Numbered from the stretch's first letter, positions 11,001 to 18,484 are shown. The stretch: 64,000 nt of DNA from Lewinellaceae bacterium (GCA_020636075.1 JACJYO010000009.1:183514-247513), one strand, 5' to 3'. Notes: generated by a model from the sequence alone, not told the origin. Program-made: numbers and translations.

Positions 11001-11672
11001 GTGCGTGATTTGAACATTGGCGGTGGTGGTAATTTTGAAATTTTCAGCCTGGAATTCTGCTCCGAAGTGGTTGTAAACCCGCCCTACCTGGTCAACAACA
11101 ACATGCTGGTGCTCGACCCGGGGACCAACAAAGGAATAACGCCCGACTTGCTCCTGGTGGAAGACGCCAACAATACCCACAGTGAATTGGAGTACACCCT
11201 TTTGACGGTGCCCGAATACGGCCATCTTTCCTTGAATGGCAGCGATCCGTTGCAGCCCGGCGCCAAATTCACGCAGGCCCAGTTGGATAACGGCGCGCTC
11301 CACTTCTTTGACTATGGCGGTAGCTACGCAGACAACGGTTTCCGGTTTATGGTCACCGATGGCGAGGGTGGCTTTTTCGGCACGCCGAAATTCCGCATCG
11401 GGCATATGCTGGTTGGCGCTAATGAGCCGGCTGCTGCAGGCTTTGACTTCCGGCTGTTCCCGAATCCGGCCAACGAATCCGTTTGGTTGGCCGTCGATCA
11501 GCCCATGTCGGGCGATGTACGGGTTGCGCTGTTCAACATGGCAGGTCAGCTGATGCAGGAGGCGCTGCTGCCTTCCGGCGCGGATCGCTTGCAGTTGCAC
11601 ACGGCGGGATTGCCGCGCGGGATGTACCTGGTGCAGGTACAGGGTTCGGTGCGGAAATTGGTTTTAAAGTAA
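8037..11672 (+). CDS. T9SS-secreted metalloprotease homolog, paralog 3, first zinc ligand lost
   Basis: About 1211 residues from ATG 8037 (MRFCLLLCCILLGNLAF..., signal peptide matching the paralogs); the frame is open 33 codons further upstream but those residues do not look like a secretion signal. Domain order is as in paralogs 1 and 2: pro-region, metzincin domain, Ig/fibronectin-like modules, P-like domain (CTVWEANDLPKSLTS...), cadherin-like repeat and T9SS type A tail (FRLFPNPANESVWL...VRKLVLK). The zinc motif reads QEVGHQFTGGH: residue 351 is Gln where the paralogs have the first zinc-binding His, while Glu352, His355, His361 and the Met-turn (Met387) remain. It is therefore probably inactive or altered in activity. 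The rest of the gene is intact, which suggests selection on a non-catalytic role. Confidence 0.88.
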   Translation: MRFCLLLCCILLGNLAFTQNAPSYFKPVSEGEIQLPETAVRKLVPQKYLSFQLDYPGIKAALQTAPQEFTEAARQHSCTIALPTADGTMEDFAVWEIAMLEPALAAELPFIRTFAGESLRDKRKKVRLSYTLKGFQAMIMNPNLGVEYLDRYAEGQTKYYIVYDRKDSPLEERPQVPTAWITPDTKATDPTAIKQDQLVQARGDQADPVKLRIYKYVVSNTGEYGLDNGPTKNDVMSAKTEHTNRVSGILERDVSLRLQLIQATLLVTYTDPASAPFSGTLVPGWAGQNQDILDAAGIPRAAYDVGHVYARYMGGGAVGIAGGLSCLGSKAGGCTGGGGAYGDGFISTIGQEVGHQFTGGHTWNRCGGGAGRANGSAFEPGSGSTIMSYAGACGSDNVQGYSDLYYHAGSIQEMQTWLFVNDGSSCGTIVETDNHTPVVTLDYQDGFFIPWGTPFELDGSATDSDGDPLMYSWEEIDIGPEVPLTQPTANSPIFRSWPADTVTNRYFPRLSRILSNTFDVTEQMPGPWTRDLTFRLSARDNRTGGVGWADVAFKAWGQAGPFKVQAPNTTGITWNTGEYTEVRWDVAKTNEAPVNCRFVNIRLSTDGGLTYPVTLAEHVSNDGSHFVLAPAISTTQARIRIDAENSVFFDVSDRNFTIQAPTQPSLTLSLNNDSGILCLPAEHAVEILTAGVLGFSNPVSLEIVGALPPNVTANFSSTTLQPGESATLKLDFSQVTVAQEFTITVQAAAAGVTPILRDIVLTTLRNDFSALALTLPANGATELQLSQTLHWTKAVDALYYDVQFASDPSFAPGTILASTNSTTLDNFTLPILLVKGTPYFWRVRPVNACGAADWTDPFFFSTYAEACTVWEANDLPKSLTSNGTPTIESKITVNAGGAIKSVEVHQLKGYHEFFKDLDVHLISPQGTDLTLWTNKCGNFNGSFNLRLTDAAPGAFPCPPPNTGLAYRPQNALNSAFFGQNSAGVWTLRVRDLNIGGGGNFEIFSLEFCSEVVVNPPYLVNNNMLVLDPGTNKGITPDLLLVEDANNTHSELEYTLLTVPEYGHLSLNGSDPLQPGAKFTQAQLDNGALHFFDYGGSYADNGFRFMVTDGEGGFFGTPKFRIGHMLVGANEPAAAGFDFRLFPNPANESVWLAVDQPMSGDVRVALFNMAGQLMQEALLPSGADRLQLHTAGLPRGMYLVQVQGSVRKLVLK

Positions 11673-11691
11673 CGCGAACCGCTGGTTCGCG
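11670..11691 (+). repeat. Stop-codon hairpin repeat, copy 3
   Basis: TAA stop of paralog 3 followed by CGCGAACC-gct-GGTTCGCG, an 8 bp stem. Same unit as copies 1 and 2. Confidence 0.8.
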
Positions 11692-11693
11692 GA

Positions 11694-11735
11694 AAATTTC
11701 TCAGCCCAGGCATTAATGCCTGGGCTGAGAAATTT
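11694..11735. repeat. 42 bp perfect palindrome, TCTCAGCCCA family
   Basis: A perfect inverted repeat centred at 11714/11715, with core TCTCAGCCCAGGCAT and its complement. It lies between two convergent genes and contains the TAA stop of the minus-strand gene at its centre (ATTAAT). A second copy at 30949 differs by one paired, compensatory base change. It could act as a bidirectional hairpin terminator, although there is no good T run. Confidence 0.8.
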
Positions 11736-14382
11736 GAGAAATTTTACGCATCCGCAACCCCAACGTAGCAAAACCGCCTGCTTCAAAATGCTCGATACGG
11801 AGCGTGTGCTGCCCACCGAGTTCCACTTCGATTTCATCCACTGCAGGTTCATGCACATCCCAATGGTCGATGAGGCGCTTGCCGTCGAGGTAAAGGCGGG
11901 CGCCGTCGTCGGAAGTGAGTTCAATGGCATAGCGCCCGGGCGCAATGGTGAATGTTGAGGTCGACACCGTGGCAAAACTATCCGCTTGCACCCCTTCGGC
12001 CGGACTGCCCCACCAGGCGAAGTAGAGGTTGGGTGTGGTGATGGTTGCGGCGGCCTTCCCTCTAGTGACGGCCTCACTTGGAGTGAGGCCGTCACTAGAA
12101 AGGTTGAAAAACTGCACTTCCCAATTCAATTTTTTTTCAAAACGCTCGAATGAAAAGCGGTAGGGCTGCCCGGCGGTGATGGTTTGCCCAAACACATCAG
12201 TTATTTCAAACGCGCCCAGGTATTCAAATTCCAGCCAAACAGCGTCTGCTCCGGCGTTGGCTGTCAGCCTGACAGTGGCCGGCATAGCCCCGGATTCCTG
12301 TTCCACCGTGGCAATGCCCTGCTTCCCGGTAATTTTCCACTGGCCCGGCGGGCCGTACAGGTTCAGCACATAGCGGATGTTATCCGCGGTTTCGGTGCGT
12401 TCCGTCAAAATAGCTTTGGGCCGTAAAAAATCGTAGGGGCCCCATTCGTCGACAAAAATATACTGGCGTCCGCGCGGGTAATTTGGCGGCAACCCGGCAT
12501 TCATACCATCGGGCAGACTATCGGGCTCCTCGAGTTCGCGGTAGGGGATATCGAGCGGGGCGTAAGGGTTTTGGGGTTGTTTGTCGGGGTGACTGAAGTT
12601 GAGGTTGCGAACGGCGGCTATTTCGGGCTGCGCCCAAACACGCTCGATCTGTGCGGTGGAGCCGTAAATATCGTTGCGCAAAAAAGTCAGGTTTTCGTTT
12701 GGCTTTTCTGTTTCGAGCAGGGATTCGTAGCCGGTAAACAAATTCTCCCCGTTAACGGCGATATTTTGCGAAGCAGCAATACGCAGGGGTTTGCGCACGC
12801 GCAAAAACACGTTGCGGTCGATCAGCGCGTCGCGGCTGCGCACGTCGCGGTTTTGGGCGTAGCCCCAATCGGCAGGTTGCTCGGCACGGGCCCACAGCCG
12901 GATGCCGGTGCTGTCGGCCTCAAAGTAGTTTTGGCGGATGACGTTATCCTGGCCATGCTCTATGGCTATGCCGGTGCGGCAGTCGGCGATGTAGTTGCCC
13001 ATAAAAACCGATCCATAGCTGTAACCACCCCAAACACCGTAGGTGCATTCGCGCAGGAGATTGCCCTGGATGCGGTTGCGGCTGAAGGTGACCTCCACGC
13101 CATTGGTGGGTGCGTGGCTGAAGTCGTTGCCAAAAATGATATTGTCGTTGCAGCCGCCCTGGCCGCTGTCCATCGTCGTTTGGCCCGCCCAAAGGAAAAA
13201 ACCGTCGCCGGAATGGGTGGCTGAGTTGAATGCGAACAGGTTTTCATTGCTCTGTTCGTAGCAAAGGATGCCGGCTGAATCCTGGCCGCGTTGGTAAAAA
13301 CCATGCGAGTACCCGCGCACGTTCCAGTCGAGGCGGTTGTGCATCACGCGGTTGCGGCTGCTGCGGTACAGGCCGACGCCGAGACCGGAGTTGAACTGAA
13401 AGTTGTTGTTGTAAAACAGGCCGTCATTGCAGCGGGTAAGCAGCAAGGCGTTTTGGTTGCCAGTGATGTGGCAGTTGCGTACCGTGGCGTTGGTGCAGCT
13501 GTCGAGGTAAATACCGGCGCCGTAGCGTTGCCATTCATTTTGGTCATTTTGATGGTAGCTGAGCCAATCCGAGAAATCTTCGCGTTCCCGGACAGACCGC
13601 AGCCGCGGGCGGTAGTTGTAGGAAAAATCGCTGTTTTCAATGGTCAGCCCGGTTGAGTTTTGCGCCAGCAAGGCAATTTTAAAACCGCGCACCTGTGCAG
13701 TTTTCAGGGTGATATTTTGCCCCGCTATTTCGATGGCCAGGCCGGTAAACCGGTCGGGCCGGGTGGGATCGGCGGTGCTGCGCAGTTCGGCACCTTGAAA
13801 ATCGACAGTGATGTCGTTGCCGGCGATAGTAATGAGCGGCGCGTACCGGTCATTGCTGCGCAGTTCAGCGGGTGCTTCGAAGCGGTAATTCCCGGGTTTT
13901 ATGCGGCAAGATTGGGTGATGATCAACCCGGGGGTAAGTTCGATTTCGGGTGTTTGGGGCTGAAGGGTGTCAACCCCACCCCCGGCCCCTCCCCCCGCGG
14001 GGAGGGGGGCTTGATCTCTTCCTGATTTTAGATTGAAATGAGGGGAAACACCCCTCCCCGCTGGGGGATGGGATGGGGGCATAGCCATCAACTTAAGGAA
14101 CCAGAGGGCTAAACCCTTTTCCAATTTTTCTTTTCCAATTTCCAATTTCAAATAAAAAGGATGTTCACAAAGCGCTCTATTTGAAATTTGAAAGGAAAAA
14201 TTTGAAATTTTAAAAGTTGTACACCCCCTCTTAACCCTTAAGTTGATGGCTATGGGGGATGGGGGTGGGGTTGATAAAAAAGCCCCTCCTTCTTCAATTG
14301 CTTTAACTTTAATTGGCAGCCAATGCGCTGAAGAAAGCGGGAGTATCAGCAGGGCAACCCAGATCGGTAACATGATTTTCAT
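11713..14382 (-). CDS. Secreted parallel beta-helix protein with C-terminal PA14 domain
   Basis: 889 residues. It starts MKIMLPIWVALLILPLSSAHW, a signal peptide. From about residue 140 comes a right-handed parallel beta-helix with many Asn-rich rungs (NATVRNCHITGNQNALLL, NRVMHNRLDWNVRGY, DNIIFGNDFSHAPTNGVEV), as in NosD/CASH carbohydrate-binding or sugar-hydrolysing proteins. A C-terminal PA14-like module follows (FTIAPGRYAIELTSDDGARLYLDGKRLIDHW), a probable glycan-binding domain. No T9SS tail is obvious. Residues about 31-138 are encoded by repeat DNA (see 13969-14254) and look unlike protein (PPSPIAINL, ISNFSFQISN, PLPAGGGAGGG). A 39 bp palindrome also lies in the linker before PA14. Whether the protein is made as written is uncertain. 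Confidence 0.75.
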   Translation of the reverse strand: MKIMLPIWVALLILPLSSAHWLPIKVKAIEEGGAFLSTPPPSPIAINLRVKRGCTTFKISNFSFQISNRALCEHPFYLKLEIGKEKLEKGLALWFLKLMAMPPSHPPAGRGVSPHFNLKSGRDQAPLPAGGGAGGGVDTLQPQTPEIELTPGLIITQSCRIKPGNYRFEAPAELRSNDRYAPLITIAGNDITVDFQGAELRSTADPTRPDRFTGLAIEIAGQNITLKTAQVRGFKIALLAQNSTGLTIENSDFSYNYRPRLRSVREREDFSDWLSYHQNDQNEWQRYGAGIYLDSCTNATVRNCHITGNQNALLLTRCNDGLFYNNNFQFNSGLGVGLYRSSRNRVMHNRLDWNVRGYSHGFYQRGQDSAGILCYEQSNENLFAFNSATHSGDGFFLWAGQTTMDSGQGGCNDNIIFGNDFSHAPTNGVEVTFSRNRIQGNLLRECTYGVWGGYSYGSVFMGNYIADCRTGIAIEHGQDNVIRQNYFEADSTGIRLWARAEQPADWGYAQNRDVRSRDALIDRNVFLRVRKPLRIAASQNIAVNGENLFTGYESLLETEKPNENLTFLRNDIYGSTAQIERVWAQPEIAAVRNLNFSHPDKQPQNPYAPLDIPYRELEEPDSLPDGMNAGLPPNYPRGRQYIFVDEWGPYDFLRPKAILTERTETADNIRYVLNLYGPPGQWKITGKQGIATVEQESGAMPATVRLTANAGADAVWLEFEYLGAFEITDVFGQTITAGQPYRFSFERFEKKLNWEVQFFNLSSDGLTPSEAVTRGKAAATITTPNLYFAWWGSPAEGVQADSFATVSTSTFTIAPGRYAIELTSDDGARLYLDGKRLIDHWDVHEPAVDEIEVELGGQHTLRIEHFEAGGFATLGLRMRKISQISQPRH
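12061..12099. repeat. 39 bp palindrome inside the beta-helix gene
   Basis: Perfect 18 bp arms (TCTAGTGACGGCCTCACT) around a 3-base loop, lying in frame in the linker between the beta-helix and the PA14 domain and encoding SSDGLTPSEAVTR. Its symmetry and its place in a linker suggest an inserted palindromic element. Confidence 0.7.
13969..14254. repeat. Composite repeat insertion in the 5' part of the beta-helix gene
   Basis: Three modules follow one another. 13969-14015 is a C-rich hairpin (GTCAACCCCACCC ... GGGGGCTTGATC) also found near 51897-51939. 14080-14098 and 14236-14254 form a 19 bp inverted repeat (CATAGCCATCAACTTAAGG). Inside it, 14116-14219 is an A/T-rich imperfect inverted repeat like the one at 50872-50991. 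All are traversed by an open frame of the minus-strand gene. Confidence 0.65.
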
Positions 14383-14396
14383 GGTACAAATTTAGG

Positions 14397-14439
14397 GAAA
14401 ACAAAAACCCGTCCTACGGCACGCGACCGCAGGACGGGT
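14397..14439 (-). terminator. Intrinsic terminator of the choice-of-anchor L operon
   Basis: On the minus strand ACCCGTCCT...AGGACGGGT forms a 13 bp stem with one mismatch and a 7-base loop, followed by TTTTGTTTT. It lies 22 bp past the stop at 14461. Confidence 0.85.
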
Positions 14440-14460
14440 AAGGTATCCCAATCGGATAAT

Positions 14461-16428
14461 CTACAAATTACACGGATCCAGTGGCCCGTTGATGCACTCC
14501 AGTGCTTCCAACAATTCGTACATGTGTGGTTGGTTCGAAATATTGCCCAGCGCGCCATTGGTCACGCGCAGCAATTCGTTCACATCGGGGTCGGGCGCCA
14601 GGTAGTGGGTAACCTCTTTCAGAATATCGCAGCTGGCAAATTCGGTGAGTTTTTTAGTTCCCAGCGAGGGTTTTAGTTTGACAAAAATGCTCAGTTTGAG
14701 GGCTTCGCCAAACAGGGGGTTGATGATCTTACCGCTCGGAGTGGTCGGGTTCGTGAGCAGATCGCAACTGGCATCTACTACTATTTTCTTAAAACCCAGC
14801 CCTTTCGGGATTGTTCCGGTAGGCGGCAGCCATTCGATCACACAATCGGCCCTGCCAGGGGGTACGGTAACGAAGCTGTTGCTCATACCTACGGTAACAG
14901 GCAGTGCAGTTTCAATAAGTGGTGCAGTGTTTTTGGTGATGATCTGCACGCAAGTGCTGGTGTTCCGGCAGTCGTCTTTTGCCTGAAAAGTGCGTTCGAC
15001 AATGCAGAACCAGTCGCAGTCACCGTTGGCATGGGTATCAAAGCGACTGAAATCGAGTACAGGGTCACAATTGTCGACTGCAGTGGCCAGGCCGGTTGCA
15101 GCGGCGGTAGTGTCGCAGGTGACGGTCACGTTGACCGGGCAGGTGATGGTGGGCGGTTTTTTATCCTCCACCTTGATCACGTGCACACAGCTGCTGGTAT
15201 TGCCGTGGGTGTCGTGGGCCGTCCAGGTGCGGTTGATGGTGTATTCGTGCGTGCAGGAGCCATTCACCGTCGCGTCGACATGCGTGAAGGGATTCAAACC
15301 ACAGTTATCCGTTGCCGTCGCAAAACCAACCGCATTGGGGGTAGTGGGCGCCTCACAGCTGACGGTGATTTGTGCCGGACAGGTGATCACCGGTTTTTCA
15401 TTATCATTAACGGTTACCGTGAACGTGCAGGTGGCGGTATTCCCCAGTTGGTCGGTGGCTTTGCAGGTGACCATGGTGACACCCACCGGGAAGGTGGCGC
15501 CGGAAGCCGGCGTGCAAGTAGCCGTTACCGGACAGTCGGCGCTGACGGTGGGCGAGTAGGTCGCCACGGCGCTGCATTTACCGGGTTCGCTGTTTTTAAT
15601 GATGTTGGCAGAGCAAGCGATCACCGGCGGCGACGAGACAAAGCTGCCTTCTTCCAGGAAAATACCCGAGTCGAGAAGGCGGTCGCCGGCGTCGGCTACG
15701 CCCAGTTTAAACCGGTACGTTTTGCAAGGCGTCAGGTCAACGGAAGCGGTCATTTTTTTTGTCTTGCCGTCGTATTGTACGGTAGTGGCGCCCGCCATGT
15801 TCACGTACCAAAAGGTATTGGATATTCCGTTGCAGGTCCCTGGTCCTACGTTGTTTATGGAAACCGGTACATTGGCCGTTTCAGGCACAATGGCGATGTT
15901 TTTATTGGTATACGTTGCCGGGCCGGGAATCGGGCCGGAAACGAAAAACCCGAATACATCATTGAAATCCGAGCAGTACCATTCTTCGTATTCTTCCGAA
16001 GCGAACACATAATTGAACGAAACCTTGTTGCCGATGGCTTCAAGGTCGAATTCCAGCATGCAGGCGTCGTAGGTTTGATAACCGGGTATCAGGGCGTCCA
16101 AAATGGAATTGCCTGCGTGGCCGTTTTCAATCGTTGCACTTTCCGAATTATTGGCGCTGGCAGCGATCGATACATTCCCGGTAGTCAGCAAAACGCCGGT
16201 GCCGATGCCTACTTCATTCACGGCGCCGGTAGTGAATGTACCGGCGGCGCCATTGGCGCAATCCAGCGAAGCATTGGTGATGGTTACACCCGGACCGACA
16301 AGTTTGGCGGCCAGGGCGGCGGCATTGGAATTACTGGCGACATTGAGTTGGGCTGAGGCAGTTTCGGTAAACAGCAAAGCAAAAACTATCCAAAGCAGGG
16401 TAGTTTTCAAATGATGGAGGTGTTTCAT
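14461..16428 (-). CDS. Secreted choice-of-anchor L / HYR-domain surface protein
   Basis: 655 residues with a signal peptide (MKHLHHLKTTLLWIVFALLFTETASA). Residues about 30-270 match the choice-of-anchor L pattern (GIGTGVLLTTGNVSIA, FNYVFASEEYEEWYCSDFNDVFGFF). Two or more HYR/Ig-like modules with paired Cys follow (VIACSANIIKNSEPGKCSA, KPVITCPAQITVSCEAPT, PTITCPVNVTVTCDTT). The last 120 residues have no recognisable sorting domain and end in ECINGPLDPCNL. Such proteins are usually adhesive or cell-surface proteins in Bacteroidota. The gene follows the small secreted protein at 16471-16836 by 42 bp and is likely co-transcribed with it. Ligand unknown. Confidence 0.8.
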   Translation of the reverse strand: MKHLHHLKTTLLWIVFALLFTETASAQLNVASNSNAAALAAKLVGPGVTITNASLDCANGAAGTFTTGAVNEVGIGTGVLLTTGNVSIAASANNSESATIENGHAGNSILDALIPGYQTYDACMLEFDLEAIGNKVSFNYVFASEEYEEWYCSDFNDVFGFFVSGPIPGPATYTNKNIAIVPETANVPVSINNVGPGTCNGISNTFWYVNMAGATTVQYDGKTKKMTASVDLTPCKTYRFKLGVADAGDRLLDSGIFLEEGSFVSSPPVIACSANIIKNSEPGKCSAVATYSPTVSADCPVTATCTPASGATFPVGVTMVTCKATDQLGNTATCTFTVTVNDNEKPVITCPAQITVSCEAPTTPNAVGFATATDNCGLNPFTHVDATVNGSCTHEYTINRTWTAHDTHGNTSSCVHVIKVEDKKPPTITCPVNVTVTCDTTAAATGLATAVDNCDPVLDFSRFDTHANGDCDWFCIVERTFQAKDDCRNTSTCVQIITKNTAPLIETALPVTVGMSNSFVTVPPGRADCVIEWLPPTGTIPKGLGFKKIVVDASCDLLTNPTTPSGKIINPLFGEALKLSIFVKLKPSLGTKKLTEFASCDILKEVTHYLAPDPDVNELLRVTNGALGNISNQPHMYELLEALECINGPLDPCNL

Positions 16429-16470
16429 GATCGATGTTTTTTTGGTTTTGAAATGCAGGTTTGTGGAGGG

Positions 16471-16836
16471 TTACTGTTTGGGCAATTCGGCCAGGTAGGC
16501 GTTCCACTCTTTAATGCCCCAACCGCGTTTTTCCCGGGTTTTCAGATAAACCTGCGCCTTACGATTCGTGTAGTCTACCTGGAAGGAAACCAATTCGGTA
16601 GTCCAGTTGCTGAAAAATTCGTCGGCAGCCTTTTGCGAATCAAAATTCATGGGCCTGATATCCAGTTCGAACATGTATCCGAACCTGCCGGAGTCATTCA
16701 GGGAAAGCACCTTGGTGGTTTTGTTGTAACTCGCCTTCAGCGCCGTTTGTGCGTTCAGGTTTGCGATACCAGCCAGTCCGAACATCAGCATTACGGCCAA
16801 CAAGCTGGTTTTTAGAACATTCCATTGTTTTTGCAT
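16471..16836 (-). CDS. Small secreted protein of unknown function
   Basis: 121 residues with a signal peptide (MQKQWNVLKTSLLAVMLMFGLAGIANLNAQ). The mature part is about 91 residues, mixed in charge, with a repeated beta-type pattern (TKVLSLNDSGRFGYMFELDIR, VDYTNRKAQVYLKTREKRGW). No catalytic motif or Cys is visible. It is first in a likely two-gene operon with the choice-of-anchor L protein, so it may assist or accompany that surface protein, but this is inference from position only. Confidence 0.65.
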   Translation of the reverse strand: MQKQWNVLKTSLLAVMLMFGLAGIANLNAQTALKASYNKTTKVLSLNDSGRFGYMFELDIRPMNFDSQKAADEFFSNWTTELVSFQVDYTNRKAQVYLKTREKRGWGIKEWNAYLAELPKQ

Positions 16837-17207
16837 GGTTTTAAAATTTAAATTAGAAAATACAAACTGAGATCACCCAGGCAGGGTAGACTAGCGTATT
16901 ACGTAGGAAAACCAAATTGATACTGGAAAGAAAAGTGCCCTTACATTGGCATTACTGGTACTCCGGCAAAGGCATGAGATTCGGGAGTAAATTTGGCTTC
17001 TTCAGGAATAGTCGTTCCGCTTGGGTCGGACTCAACTCTGGGCAGCTGCCGTGTGCCCGGGTAAAGCCGGACGGCGACAGGATTACAAAAATATAGGAAA
17101 AAAACCTGAAAAATGGATGTTTGGGCGAATTATAACTAAATTAATTTCTGAAAAAATTGAAGTGCAGGTGAAAGGCGGAAAAACGGTTAACCCGAGTAGC
17201 TCTTTGT
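16837..17207. other. Intergenic region, no gene seen
   Basis: 371 bases between two minus-strand genes. It should contain the promoter of the 16836 operon; a weak candidate TTTG lies near 16866 on the minus strand (CAGTTTGTATT). A GC-rich segment around 17036-17084 contains the palindrome GGCAGCTGCC, but no known riboswitch or RNA could be recognised. Confidence 0.4.
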
Positions 17208-18353
17208 TTAATCCGGTTTTTGCCGCCGAATTTTTATTTGAATGGTATCCTGCACCGGGTTTTCCGCGATCAATATCAGATAACCACCCCCTCCGGCGCC
17301 ACTGAGTTTCCAGCCCAGGGCTTTGTCCCGGAACTGTTCAATCAGGGCCAGGATTTCCGGATCTACCATGTTGGGAAACATAGCGATTTGTGCCTCAAAC
17401 GATGCTCTGAATGCCCGCCCAAAGGCAACAAGATCCTGCTGCAGGATAGCCTCCCAGCAGGCTTCTGCAGCCAGGGCAAGCGCACGTACATTTTCCGGTT
17501 CGATGCGGGTCTCATCCAGCACCTGGTAGCCGGCCCGCCGTGGTCCGAGCGGTAGTAGAAACAGGTGGCGTTCGAGCCAATCCAAAATACGCTCCTCCTG
17601 CACGGGCTCGATACGTTCAGGCCAGAACCGGCCGGTGTAGTGTGCTTTGTTTAAGCCGGGCATAATAATGCCGATTGAATCCTGGGAGCCGGAAACCTCG
17701 ACCGTGCCCGGCGGGTTGTCATATGCGAAAAGGATGCGCGCCAGTTGTTCCGGATTGCCGGAAGGCAGTGCCTGCCCCCAAAGTTCAATGGCTTTGTCGC
17801 GCGTGCTGGTTGCCATGCCACTGCGGTGGTTGAACTGTTGCGTAGGCTCAATGCTGATGGTGATCACAGGTCCCGGGTAGTGTATCGATACCCAGGGTTG
17901 ATCGAGCCAGCCACCGGCCAGATCTATTCGGTAAGGGATGTTACTTACCTGGCGTAGCGCGGTTGTGCTGCGGGCAGGCAGTTGCCCGGCAGGGGTGCGT
18001 TTTGCTACCGTGTATTCGATACCATGGGCACGGCACAGCGCTTCTTTTTCCGGTGTGTGGCCGTCCTCATTTACAAAAAAAATATCGGGCCGGATAGCGT
18101 CCAGTTCAGGTTCGAAATCGAGCATGCCACTACCGCGGCTTACCCGAACGGTATGCACGCAACTCAATGCTTCGAGCATGAACATGCGTTCGGCCTGTGC
18201 ATTGACGGGGAAACGCCCCTTGAGCGCGTGTATGGTTTGGTCCGAGCCGATACACACATGCAACAGGCCCAGCGATGCGGCTTCCTGTAAAAAAGCTACA
18301 TGCCCGCTGTGCAACAGGTCGAAGCAACCGCTAACGAGTACTTTTTTGCGCAT
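17208..18353 (-). CDS. Nucleotidyltransferase-GHMP kinase fusion (sugar activation)
   Basis: 381 residues in two parts. Residues 1-135 are a cytidylyltransferase-like domain with the HxGH motif (FDLLHSGH, His15 and His18), KGRFPVNAQAERM and KRTPAGQLPARSTT. Residues about 145-375 resemble a GHMP kinase (PYRIDLAGGWLDQPWVS near the start; the ATP/glycine loop KLSGAGGGGYLI near residue 350). Together they could phosphorylate a sugar and attach a nucleotide for glycan synthesis, in the manner of HldE or FKP but with a different domain pairing. The sugar is unknown. The gene stands alone, divergent from a membrane glycosyltransferase-like gene. The GHMP half lacks an obvious canonical second motif, so its activity is uncertain. 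Confidence 0.75.
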   Translation of the reverse strand: MRKKVLVSGCFDLLHSGHVAFLQEAASLGLLHVCIGSDQTIHALKGRFPVNAQAERMFMLEALSCVHTVRVSRGSGMLDFEPELDAIRPDIFFVNEDGHTPEKEALCRAHGIEYTVAKRTPAGQLPARSTTALRQVSNIPYRIDLAGGWLDQPWVSIHYPGPVITISIEPTQQFNHRSGMATSTRDKAIELWGQALPSGNPEQLARILFAYDNPPGTVEVSGSQDSIGIIMPGLNKAHYTGRFWPERIEPVQEERILDWLERHLFLLPLGPRRAGYQVLDETRIEPENVRALALAAEACWEAILQQDLVAFGRAFRASFEAQIAMFPNMVDPEILALIEQFRDKALGWKLSGAGGGGYLILIAENPVQDTIQIKIRRQKPD

Positions 18354-18484
18354 TCAATGAATTGGATTGTTGATGATTATCAATTGACTATTGGTGAAAA
18401 TTGAGTTTTTTGATAGTTTTTTCTGCTAAACCGGCGGGGAAAATAAATATAGTTCAGTCTTTTTTAATCTTGTGTTTCCATTTC

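Noticed and set aside
17020..17090. Riboswitch or structured RNA in the 16.8-17.2 kb gap
   Set aside because: GC-rich with a GGCAGCTGCC palindrome, but no cobalamin, SAM, c-di-GMP or SRP-like consensus could be matched.
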